Positions 1-5,439 of a DNA stretch of 6,476 nucleotides are shown in pieces. The translations under genes were made by a program, and so were the position numbers. The stretch covers positions 1 through 6,476 of the forward strand of contig DCEG01000100.1 of NCBI GenBank assembly GCA_002316835.1, in the 5' to 3' direction. Position 1 is the first letter of the stretch. Every line of letters starts with the position of its first letter. A model generated the notes under the pieces. The model saw only the letters and a list, made by a program, of their open reading frames with translations. It did not search any database and was not told where the DNA came from. Origin of the DNA: Bacteroidales bacterium UBA1035. GTDB lineage: Bacteria > Bacteroidota > Bacteroidia > Bacteroidales > Dysgonomonadaceae.

Positions 1-191
1 AATATTTCGTTTCTTGACTCAATTCCTTTTATTTCCACTTTTTTGTTGTTCATGATACTTACGATCTCGGCTCTTCGTTGTGTGATGGATGCTGCCAGCA
101 TTCCCAATAAAAAGACTACTCCAAGCGTAACGAAAAACAGGAGCCAACCTACCCAGGGCTTCATTTTCTTGCTATCATTGTTTGTACTCAT
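1..191 (-). CDS. nrfA: Cytochrome c nitrite reductase catalytic subunit NrfA, N-terminal part (runs off the window)
   Basis: This is the first 63 codons of the pentaheme nitrite reductase, which reduces nitrite to ammonia with six electrons in the periplasm. Reading begins at the ATG complementary to 189-191 and stays open to the window edge. The product starts MSTNNDSKKMKPWVGWLL. A hydrophobic segment follows at about residues 13-36 and acts as a signal or anchor sequence. After it come TQRRAEIVSIMNNKKVEI and GIESRNE, which I recognise from memory as the pre-heme N-terminus of Bacteroidota NrfA. The CxxCK/CxxCH heme sites lie beyond the window, so catalytic residues cannot be checked. It lies 110 bp downstream of nrfH on the same strand, the usual nrfHA order. 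The leader before the ATG is AT-rich without a Shine-Dalgarno site. Identity rests on the N-terminus plus the nrfH neighbour and is strong but not proven. Confidence 0.88.
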   Translation of the reverse strand, partial: MSTNNDSKKMKPWVGWLLFFVTLGVVFLLGMLAASITQRRAEIVSIMNNKKVEIKGIESRNEI

Positions 192-236
192 AGCGATAAA
201 TTTGTTAGTTATTTATTTTATGTTTATTTCTTTGCT

Positions 237-271
237 TTGGGCATTGGGCGTTGAGTGTTGGGTGATGAATG
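237..271. repeat. Five degenerate tandem heptamers (consensus TTGGGYG) in the nrfH-nrfA gap
   Basis: Five consecutive 7-bp units can be read on the plus strand: TTGGGCA, TTGGGCG, TTGAGTG, TTGGGTG and ATGAATG. They fill the middle of the 110-bp stretch between nrfH and nrfA, and read CGCCCAA-like on the coding strand. The rest of this gap (192-236 and 272-301) is AT-rich leader and shows no gene or clear terminator. Similar heptamer arrays in intergenic DNA are known from cyanobacteria (STRR repeats). A second array with a different unit occurs at 6315-6342. The function is unknown. Copy number could change by slippage and alter the spacing or the mRNA between two cotranscribed genes, but that is inference. 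Confidence 0.7.
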
Positions 272-301
272 CCGTTTTTTACTCTTCGCCCTATGCTCTC
301 C

Positions 302-898
302 CTATTTTTGTTTCATTGCTGTACTCAACCAATCAGGTACATTGGTATCGGGCAAAGGCACATGTGCGTTTGGAGTAGATGCTTCTGACCGGCTCCGTGT
401 GTGTGGAACATCGCGGTGACAATCCCAACAAGCATTTCCACCCATTTCTTTCATCTCTTTGAAACCCATTCTGCCGGTGTTTACGAACTCTTGATTGAGT
501 TGTGTGTGGCAACGGATACAGTTATCCATAATTACCTGTGAACTGGCTTCGATGGTTTGTAGTGCTGTTTTCTCGCCTCTCAATGTAAAAACGGTAGAGT
601 GGCGAAGGCCGTCTTTAGCCTTAAAGAAATACTTATTTACGATGTTATTGTGCGGAACGTGACAATCGTTGCAAGTGGTGTTCCGTGAGTGCGAACTGTG
701 TGTCCAGGTAGCGTAGTAAGGACTCATCACATGGCAGTTAACACAGGTGCGGGGATTGTCGGATAAGTAGCTGTAGGCGCGAGAAGCAAAAAATGTATAG
801 ATAAACAGCCCCACAAACGCTCCCATGATGATGATCGCCGGATATTTCCAGCCACCTCTGGGCTTTACCTCGTTCCAAATATTCTTTAGTTTTGCCAT
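302..898 (-). CDS. nrfH: Cytochrome c nitrite reductase small subunit NrfH (tetraheme quinol dehydrogenase)
   Basis: NrfH takes electrons from menaquinol in the cytoplasmic membrane and passes them to NrfA for nitrite ammonification. The 198-residue product is of the NapC/NirT/NrfH type. A cytoplasmic N-terminus rich in Lys and Trp is followed by one membrane anchor at about residues 20-38, then a periplasmic domain with exactly four CxxCH heme sites at C52-H56, C76-H80, C127-H131 and C157-H161. The first is CxxCHxM, with M58 placed like the heme-1 methionine ligand known from Desulfovibrio NrfH. The C-terminal tail after residue 166 is Ser/Pro-rich and lacks hemes. The start is the only sensible one, directly before the anchor. 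nrfA follows 110 bp downstream, so the two probably form one transcription unit. It is divergent from the Crp/Fnr gene, suggesting control by that regulator. Maturation needs the Ccs/Ccm cytochrome c machinery, which is not in this window. Confidence 0.96.
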   Translation of the reverse strand: MAKLKNIWNEVKPRGGWKYPAIIIMGAFVGLFIYTFFASRAYSYLSDNPRTCVNCHVMSPYYATWTHSSHSRNTTCNDCHVPHNNIVNKYFFKAKDGLRHSTVFTLRGEKTALQTIEASSQVIMDNCIRCHTQLNQEFVNTGRMGFKEMKEMGGNACWDCHRDVPHTRSRSEASTPNAHVPLPDTNVPDWLSTAMKQK

Positions 899-963
899 AG
901 TAATTTAGTTTGGGAGTACCTTTTGATCAACTTCAATACAAAAAAAGGCAATTTAAATGTAAA

Positions 964-992
964 AAAATGTAATAATTATTACGAATCACAAA
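964..992 (-). promoter_or_regulatory. Candidate nrfH promoter (-33 TTTG, -7-like TACATTTT)
   Basis: Read on the minus strand, TTTG (992-989) is followed after 17 bp by TACATTTT (971-964), which matches the Bacteroidota -7 consensus TAnnTTTG except at the last base. The predicted transcript would start near 955-960 and have a leader of about 60 nt before nrfH. The spacing is slightly short for this promoter class and the region is A/T-rich, so chance matches are easy. The 14-bp palindrome at 969-982 sits between the two elements and overlaps the -7 box. Confidence 0.28.
969..982. promoter_or_regulatory. Perfect 14-bp palindrome GTAATAATTATTAC, candidate operator
   Basis: The 14 bases are identical to their reverse complement. 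The site lies 71-84 bp upstream of the nrfH start in the divergent nrfH/crp region. Its length fits a dimeric regulator of the Crp/Fnr kind, but it does not match the classical CRP (TGTGA/TCACA) or FNR (TTGAT/ATCAA) half-sites. Because the region is AT-rich, a chance palindrome is possible. Binding by the adjacent Crp/Fnr protein is inference. Confidence 0.35.
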
Positions 993-1007
993 AAAATGGT
1001 TATTTTC

Positions 1008-1019
1008 GCACTAATGTGC
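1008..1019. promoter_or_regulatory. Inverted repeat GCAC-TAAT-GTGC in the divergent region
   Basis: Four-base arms flank a four-base spacer near the centre of the nrfH/crp intergenic region. It is one of three short dyads between 969 and 1069. The arms are short and chance occurrence is quite likely. It is listed because it may be a protein-binding half-site pair for either divergent promoter. Confidence 0.2.
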
Positions 1020-1055
1020 TTACGATAGGTAGCGGTTGAATTCTGGCTGGAACGA

Positions 1056-1069
1056 GCGAATAAGTTCGC
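1056..1069. promoter_or_regulatory. Inverted repeat GCGAA-TAAG-TTCGC, candidate Crp/Fnr-type operator
   Basis: Five-base arms with a four-base spacer give the same 5-4-5 geometry as known FNR sites, with different half-site bases (GCGAA/TTCGC). The site is GC-richer than its surroundings, which makes a chance dyad less likely than for the AT-only palindrome at 969. It lies 72-85 bp upstream of the crp start, a position suited to autoregulation, and about 158-171 bp upstream of nrfH. Confidence 0.35.
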
Positions 1070-1074
1070 GTAGA

Positions 1075-1120
1075 AAATTATCTTTTGATTATTTCGCTGG
1101 ATGACGACAAATTATCTTTT
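1075..1120 (+). repeat. Spaced direct repeat AAATTATCTTTT (1075-1086 and 1109-1120) before crp
   Basis: The 12-base word AAATTATCTTTT occurs twice with start points 34 bp apart, about three helical turns, so both copies would face the same side of the DNA. Each contains TATCTTTT, close to the Bacteroidota -7 consensus TAnnTTTG. Either copy may mark a promoter for the Crp/Fnr gene, whose ATG is 20 bp after the second copy. No convincing -33 TTTG at 19-21 bp was found for either. The repeat may instead be a binding site pair. Confidence 0.35.
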
Positions 1121-1140
1121 AAAATTATTATCAATTATTT

Positions 1141-1821
1141 ATGAACCAGTCCCATATAGATTACTCTCAAAGTATTTTTCAATGTCCCTTGTGTAACTCC
1201 ATTCCGAAAGAAGATCGCGGACATTTTTTACAAGATGTCCGATATAGCGCTAAACGTTACGGAAAGGGAGATATGTTGGTGGCTCAGGGATCGGTTTACG
1301 AGATGCTTTATATTGTTGTTAAAGGTGAAGTGAGTACCGAGATGTCAGATGAGAAAGGTGATTTTTTGAAAGTAGAATTGATTAAAGCTCCTAATCCGCT
1401 CGCAACAGGTTTTCTATTCGCTACGGATAATATCTCACCTGTCACGGCTATTGCAAAGACCGATTGCGTTGTTATTCTTATTCCCAAAGACAACGTATAT
1501 TTGCTGATGACAAAGTATCCCAATTTTATGAAAGCATTTTTATCGTATATATCAAATAAGGTTGCATTTTTGTCTGAAAAATTGAGATTCACATCGTTGC
1601 GCACTATTCGCGCAAAGCTGGCTTATTACGTTTTGAAAGAATCGAAAGGTGAAGAGGAATTTCAACTGAAAACATCGAAAGAAGAGTTATCGCGCTTGTT
1701 TGGAGTTTCGCGTCCTGCATTGGTAAACGTGATGATGCAAATGGTTGACGAAGGTCTCATCGGCGTAAATAAGCGTAAAATTCTTATAAAAAGCAGAACA
1801 GCGTTACAACGTTTGTTTTAG
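1141..1821 (+). CDS. Crp/Fnr-family transcriptional regulator
   Basis: This is a 226-residue protein with the two-domain Crp/Fnr layout. A cyclic-nucleotide-binding-like beta-barrel sensor domain spans about residues 25-125, including KGDMLVAQGS and YIVVKGEV. A long dimer helix follows at about 126-160, then a C-terminal winged helix-turn-helix at about 176-215, with ELSRLFGVSRPALVNVMMQM containing the recognition helix. It probably binds DNA as a dimer. The cAMP-binding signature of true CRP is not evident, and the four cysteines of oxygen-sensing FNR are absent; only C15, C18 (CPLC) and C109 are present. The effector is therefore unknown. Heme- or NO-responsive Bacteroidota members such as HcpR are possible relatives, but I cannot assign it to that group by eye. 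It is divergent from nrfHA across a 242-bp region with several dyads, suggesting control of nitrite ammonification and perhaps of itself. The start has no Shine-Dalgarno site, as is usual in this phylum. Confidence 0.9.
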   Translation: MNQSHIDYSQSIFQCPLCNSIPKEDRGHFLQDVRYSAKRYGKGDMLVAQGSVYEMLYIVVKGEVSTEMSDEKGDFLKVELIKAPNPLATGFLFATDNISPVTAIAKTDCVVILIPKDNVYLLMTKYPNFMKAFLSYISNKVAFLSEKLRFTSLRTIRAKLAYYVLKESKGEEEFQLKTSKEELSRLFGVSRPALVNVMMQMVDEGLIGVNKRKILIKSRTALQRLF

Positions 1822-2099
1822 AACTACAGAAAAATCATATTCTGGATTTATTACGGTAATGACGATACATCAGTATTTACTACCTGTTAGTAAGAAGCGT
1901 ATAAAACATAAATACAACAAAGTCAACGTAGAATAATATTGTACTCCGGGTGTAAATCACGTTGGTTGGACATTCGTTTTCAATGAAAATTATTTTATGG
2001 TATGGTTTCTCGATAGGATAAGATAAAGTGTGTGACATTCATTTAGGCAACTTTTCTGCCATTGGTTTGTTTACATTATTCAGAAAATAAATTTTATTA
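1822..2099. other. 278-bp intergenic region between crp and zwf, no gene seen
   Basis: No credible coding sequence or known RNA was recognised here on either strand. It holds several small dyads: ATTAC-G-GTAAT at 1850-1860, TTACTA-CCTGT-TAGTAA at 1877-1893 and TTTTCA-A-TGAAAA at 1977-1989. The 1877-1893 hairpin lies 56 bp after the regulator stop and could contribute to its 3' end, but no T-run follows, so it is not a typical intrinsic terminator. The right end carries a candidate zwf promoter. In related genomes gnd often accompanies zwf and pgl; there is no trace of it here. Confidence 0.6.
2066..2095 (+). promoter_or_regulatory. Candidate zwf promoter (TTTG, 18 bp, TAAATTTT)
   Basis: TTTG at 2066-2069 and TAAATTTT at 2088-2095 resemble the Bacteroidota -33 and -7 elements with an 18-bp spacer. 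The last base of the -7 box deviates from the consensus G. The predicted transcription start would fall almost on the zwf ATG at 2100, giving a leaderless or nearly leaderless mRNA. A promoter further upstream in the 278-bp gap is equally possible. Confidence 0.25.
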
Positions 2100-3629
2100 A
2101 TGAAAAAAACAGATAATCAGGCACTGGTTATATTTGGTGCTTCAGGTGATCTTACGTATCGAAAACTGATACCGTCAGTTTTTGATTTATATATGAATAA
2201 TTCACTTCCGGATGGATATGCCGTCTTGGGTGTAAGCCGGTCAAAGTTTACCGATGCCGAGTTTCGGAAAAAAATGAAAGAAGGAATTAAGGAGTTCTCG
2301 CATTTTAAGAAGGCCGGGGCGGAGAAGATAAACGACTTCCTTAAGAAGGTTTTTTACATCAGTATTGATACGCAGAAAAGTGAGGATTATGAGTTAGTAA
2401 AGAATAAATTGCGGGAGTTAAATAAGAAATTCGATCTTCACTACAACTATATTTTCTATCTTTCAACGCCTCCACAGCTGTATCCGGTTATCCCGAAATA
2501 TCTTTACGGACAGGGACTTACGCTTCAGCACAAAGGATTTCGGCGTATCATTATCGAAAAGCCTTTCGGCCACGATTTAAAATCGGCGCAGGAACTGAAT
2601 AAACTTCTAACCGATTTTTTCAGTGAAGACCAGATTTATCGTATCGATCATTACCTGGGAAAAGAAACAGTTCAAAACCTGATGGTCACTCGTTTTTCGA
2701 ATGGGATCTTTGAACCGCTCTGGAACCGGAATTACGTTCATCATGTGGAAATTACGGCGGCCGAAAGTATCGGTGTGGAAGGCCGTGGAGGATATTACGA
2801 CAATGCCGGTGTAATGCGTGATATGATACAGAATCATTTATTGCAAGTAGCGTCGCTGGTGGCTATGGAGCCCCCTGCAAAAATAAATGCAGACGAAATC
2901 AGACACGAAAAACTGAAGGTTTTCAGATCACTTCGCCCATTAAGTGAAAGTGATTTGAAAAATAATGTCATTCGCGGACAATACACCGAGTCGCATGTTA
3001 AAGGGAAATTACTTGCGGGTTATCGCGACGAAGAAGGAGTGGATAAAGATTCACGCACTGAAACCTACTTTGCTATGAAATTTTTTATTGATAACTGGCG
3101 ATGGAGTGGGGTGCCGTTTTATATCCGATCAGGAAAGCGCTTGCCTACGAGGGTTTCGGAAATTGTTATTCACTTTAAGCCGTCACCTGCAAGACTATTT
3201 AAATCGGTGGACGGTGCAATAGAGGCCGGTAACCAACTTATTCTGCGTATCCAGCCTGATGAAGGTATCTTGCTGAAAACCGGTTTAAAAGTTCCCGGAA
3301 ATGGTTATGAGGTTAAATCGGTAAATGTTGATTTTCACTATTCTGATCTCAAAGACCACTATATTCCCGAAGCATACGAGCGATTAATTCTAGATTGTAT
3401 GATCGGTGACAACACGCTTTATATGTCAGGTGAAGGTGCCGAATTGACATGGAAATTCGTTCAGCCTATTCTTGATTATTGGGAAAACGATTCGGAGGCA
3501 TCGTTGTACGGTTATCCTGCCGCATCGTGGGGACCAGACATTGCAGATGATTTAATTGAGGGCGAGAATCATACATGGCGTTATCCGTGCAAGAATCTGG
3601 CGGATGATGGGGTTTACTGTGAATTGTAG
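2100..3629 (+). CDS. zwf: Glucose-6-phosphate 1-dehydrogenase
   Basis: Zwf oxidises glucose 6-phosphate to 6-phosphoglucono-1,5-lactone with NADP or NAD, the entry step of the oxidative pentose phosphate pathway in the cytoplasm. The 509-residue length is normal for the family. The N-terminal Rossmann fold shows GASGDLTYRK at 13-22 (GxxGDL). Further signatures are EKPFG at 153-157, the active-site motif RIDHYLGKE at 181-189, and NHLLQ at 245-249, whose H246 matches the catalytic histidine position of the Leuconostoc enzyme. RSGKRL at 343-348 belongs to the C-terminal domain. The ATG at 2100 directly precedes the first beta strand, and no upstream alternative is needed. pgl, encoding the next enzyme, follows 44 bp downstream on the same strand, so the pair probably forms an operon. 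A palindromic repeat begins at the last base of the stop codon. Cofactor preference cannot be read from the sequence with certainty. Confidence 0.97.
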   Translation: MKKTDNQALVIFGASGDLTYRKLIPSVFDLYMNNSLPDGYAVLGVSRSKFTDAEFRKKMKEGIKEFSHFKKAGAEKINDFLKKVFYISIDTQKSEDYELVKNKLRELNKKFDLHYNYIFYLSTPPQLYPVIPKYLYGQGLTLQHKGFRRIIIEKPFGHDLKSAQELNKLLTDFFSEDQIYRIDHYLGKETVQNLMVTRFSNGIFEPLWNRNYVHHVEITAAESIGVEGRGGYYDNAGVMRDMIQNHLLQVASLVAMEPPAKINADEIRHEKLKVFRSLRPLSESDLKNNVIRGQYTESHVKGKLLAGYRDEEGVDKDSRTETYFAMKFFIDNWRWSGVPFYIRSGKRLPTRVSEIVIHFKPSPARLFKSVDGAIEAGNQLILRIQPDEGILLKTGLKVPGNGYEVKSVNVDFHYSDLKDHYIPEAYERLILDCMIGDNTLYMSGEGAELTWKFVQPILDYWENDSEASLYGYPAASWGPDIADDLIEGENHTWRYPCKNLADDGVYCEL

Positions 3630-3656
3630 TAGAGACACACGGCCGTATGTCTCTAC
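3629..3656. repeat. 28-bp near-perfect palindromic element between zwf and pgl
   Basis: The outer arms GTAGAGACA (3629-3637) and TGTCTCTAC (3648-3656) flank an inner perfect palindrome ACGGCCGT (3639-3646). The only mismatched pair is C3638 against A3647. As RNA this would fold into a stem of up to 13 pairs. The sequence resembles a short dispersed palindrome of GTAGAGAC...GTCTCTAC type that I recall from Bacteroidota and cyanobacterial intergenic DNA; only one copy is in this window. It starts on the final G of the zwf stop TAG and ends 17 bp before the likely pgl start. It could stabilise the zwf mRNA end or reduce readthrough into pgl. AAAA rather than a T-run follows, so it is not a standard terminator on the plus strand. 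Confidence 0.85.
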
Positions 3657-3673
3657 AAAAGAACGTATTATTT

Positions 3674-4423
3674 ATGGAAATAAAGATATTTGATACAAAG
3701 GAAGAACTGAACCGTTCGTTTACGGATTATCTGAAAGAAATTTTAAAAGATCGCGAACGAGTTACAATAGCTTCATCGGGTGGTTCAACGCCAAAATCAC
3801 TATTTGATCACTGGGCGGAAAATCACAAAAACGATATCGACTGGAAAAGTATTTTTCTGTTTTGGGGAGACGAGCGTTGTGTGCCACCCACGGATGAGCA
3901 AAGCAATTACAAAATGACCAAAGAGCATTTACTTGATCATGTGCCGATTCCCGAAAGAAATATTTTCCGCATAAAAGGTGAAAATGATCCAATGGCAGAA
4001 GCTGAAAGATATTCAACACTTTTGCAAATGGAAGTGGAAATTGTGAATACCGTTCCGTCGTTTGATCTGGTTATCTTGGGTTTGGGCGATGACGGACACA
4101 CGGCTTCGATCTTTCCACAGGAAATAGAATTGTGGAAAAGCGATAACATTTGCGTAGTGGGTACGCATCCCGATAGTGGGCAAAAACGGGTGAGTTTATC
4201 GGGAAAAGTAATCAATCGCGCACAGCGCGTGGCTTTTTTAGTTACCGGAGCAGCCAAAGCCAAAAAAGTGAAAGAGATAGTTGAATCGCGTAAAGAAGTG
4301 AAGAATATTTATCCGGCAGCGAAAGTAAAACCCGTTTCGGGCAGCCTGGTGTGGTTTTTGGATAAAGATGCTGCAAAATTGTTAACGGCAGATAGCAATC
4401 TTCACACCGTTTTCACCCGATAA
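3674..4423 (+). CDS. pgl: 6-phosphogluconolactonase (SolB/DevB type)
   Basis: Pgl hydrolyses 6-phosphoglucono-1,5-lactone, the Zwf product, to 6-phosphogluconate in the cytoplasm. From the ATG at 3674 the protein has 249 residues, typical of the DevB family, which is related to glucosamine-6-phosphate isomerase. Family motifs are SSGGSTPKSLF at 34-44, FWGDERCVPP at 63-72, QSNYKM at 76-81, LGLGDDGHTASIFP at 135-148 and KRVSLS at 171-176. The reading frame extends upstream to an ATG at 3647, but that codon lies inside the intergenic palindrome and would add nine residues (MSLQKNVLF) with no family counterpart. I therefore chose 3674, whose MEIKIF start enters the first beta strand directly. It probably shares a transcript with zwf. 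Its last 22 bp overlap the 3' end of the convergent def gene. Confidence 0.93.
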   Translation: MEIKIFDTKEELNRSFTDYLKEILKDRERVTIASSGGSTPKSLFDHWAENHKNDIDWKSIFLFWGDERCVPPTDEQSNYKMTKEHLLDHVPIPERNIFRIKGENDPMAEAERYSTLLQMEVEIVNTVPSFDLVILGLGDDGHTASIFPQEIELWKSDNICVVGTHPDSGQKRVSLSGKVINRAQRVAFLVTGAAKAKKVKEIVESRKEVKNIYPAAKVKPVSGSLVWFLDKDAAKLLTADSNLHTVFTR

Positions 4424-4959
4424 TCGCAACTTACCTTACCTTTTTCCAAATTTGTGAGTTTCCCTTTTATCATGCGCTTGCGCATAGGCGAAACCCGGTC
4501 GGTAAACATAATGCCATCAAGATGGTCGTATTCATGTTGAATAACGCGAGCCATATAACCGTTGTATTCCTCATCATGTGACTGCAGATTCTCATCGAGG
4601 TATTTAATACGTATTCGCTCTTCACGTGGCACTTTTTCATGAACACCCGGGATACTCAGACAGCCTTCCTCTATCAACTCCAGATCGCCAGTCCTTTCTA
4701 TAATATTAGCATTGATAAATGCTTTTTTGAATCCCTTAAATTCAGGGTGCTCTTCGTCTGCCAAAGGTTCCAGATCAACAACAAAAATTCGGTCTTCCAA
4801 TCCTACTTGAGGTCCTGCAAGACCAACTCCGTCAGCGTTGTACATCGTCTCGTACATATTGTCGATCAACTCTTTTAAATTTGGATAATTTGATGCGTCA
4901 ATATCTTTGGCAACTTTTCTTAAAATAGGGTGTCCGTAAACGTATATTGGTAAAATCAT
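4402..4959 (-). CDS. def: Peptide deformylase
   Basis: Def removes the N-formyl group from nascent proteins at the ribosome and is normally essential. The 185-residue length fits. All three signatures are present: motif I GVGLAGPQVG at 44-53, motif II EEGCLSIPG at 98-105 with metal ligand C100, and motif III QHEYDHLDG at 141-149 with ligands H142 and H146 and catalytic E143. Motif I has Gly at residue 49 where Ala is usual (GxGxAAxQ). The N-terminus MILPIYVYGHPILRK is typical of Bacteroidota, which supports the start at 4959. It lies 15 bp after ruvX on the same strand and is probably the last gene of the lptB-ruvX-def unit. The C-terminal CDYRVKT looks natural, so the 22-bp tail-to-tail overlap with pgl appears genuine rather than an elongated frame. 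Confidence 0.97.
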   Translation of the reverse strand: MILPIYVYGHPILRKVAKDIDASNYPNLKELIDNMYETMYNADGVGLAGPQVGLEDRIFVVDLEPLADEEHPEFKGFKKAFINANIIERTGDLELIEEGCLSIPGVHEKVPREERIRIKYLDENLQSHDEEYNGYMARVIQHEYDHLDGIMFTDRVSPMRKRMIKGKLTNLEKGKVSCDYRVKTV

Positions 4960-4974
4960 ATTTGGAGTAATAAG

Positions 4975-5439
4975 TTATGAGTTTTGAGTGTCTTGCTTTT
5001 TGCCAAGCCGCCCTTCCTCCTTGTCATAAATTCGGCTTTCCATATATCCTTGAAGGATAATGGTTGCGCTGATTTCGTCGACCAACGCTTTATTTTGTCG
5101 GTCTTTTTTCTTTAAACCGCCGTCAATCATTGTTTGTTGAGCCATCTTCGAAGTAAACCGTTCGTCGAAAAATTCAATAGGTAGAGCCGGGTATAAGTTT
5201 TGCAGCCTGCCGGCAAATTGCTGCACTCTGAGTAGATTCTCAGAAGCTTCGTTATTCATTTGTCGAGGCAATCCGATGATAACCTTATCTATTATTTCCT
5301 TTTCGAAATAAGATTTCAGAAAATCGAAGATTTTATTCGTTTCAACTGTCGTCAAACCGTTGGCAATTATTTGAAGCGGGTCGCTGACAGCAATTCCGGT
5401 TCTTTTCTTTCCGTAATCGATGGAGAGAAGTCTGCTCAT
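4975..5439 (-). CDS. ruvX: RuvX/YqgF-family RNase H-fold nuclease (putative Holliday junction resolvase / pre-16S rRNA nuclease)
   Basis: The 154-residue product is a member of the YqgF family, described as a putative Holliday junction resolvase and, in E. coli, as a nuclease needed for 16S rRNA 5' maturation. The RNase H-like fold is indicated by the first strand with acidic D8 in [20 protein letters not shown] at 54-63, FDERFTS at 91-97 and the C-terminal VDEISA at 120-125 with D121. The last 15 residues form a charged tail. The ATG overlaps the lptB stop codon by 4 bp (ATGA), so translation is probably coupled to lptB. def follows after 15 bp. ruvX next to def fits a translation or ribosome-maturation role, but the sequence does not choose between the rRNA and recombination functions. 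Confidence 0.95.
   Translation of the reverse strand: MSRLLSIDYGKKRTGIAVSDPLQIIANGLTTVETNKIFDFLKSYFEKEIIDKVIIGLPRQMNNEASENLLRVQQFAGRLQNLYPALPIEFFDERFTSKMAQQTMIDGGLKKKDRQNKALVDEISATIILQGYMESRIYDKEEGRLGKKQDTQNS

Noticed and set aside
43..378. Plus-strand open frame of 111 codons
   Set aside because: It runs antisense to nrfA and the end of nrfH, which have clear family sequence on the minus strand, and it resembles no family I recognise.
923..930. TTGATCAA upstream of nrfH as an FNR box
   Set aside because: FNR sites have the form TTGAT-N4-ATCAA. Here the half-sites are merged without a spacer, so the dimer geometry does not fit.
1308..1604. Minus-strand open frame of 98 codons inside the Crp/Fnr gene
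   Set aside because: It is an antisense shadow of a well-supported gene and shows no recognisable protein features.
1983..2021. Tiny plus-strand reading frame of 12 codons before zwf
   Set aside because: It is far too short, has no ribosome binding site, and is expected by chance in AT-rich DNA.
4217..4230. GC-rich inverted word GCGC-ACA-GCGC inside pgl
   Set aside because: It falls in conserved Pgl coding sequence (codons for NRAQRV) and needs no other explanation.
4472..4485. Hairpin ATGCGC-TT-GCGCAT near the def 3' end
   Set aside because: It lies within def codons for MRKRM and arises from the repeated Arg codon CGC. It is 68 bp or more inside the gene with no suitable T-run for a terminator.
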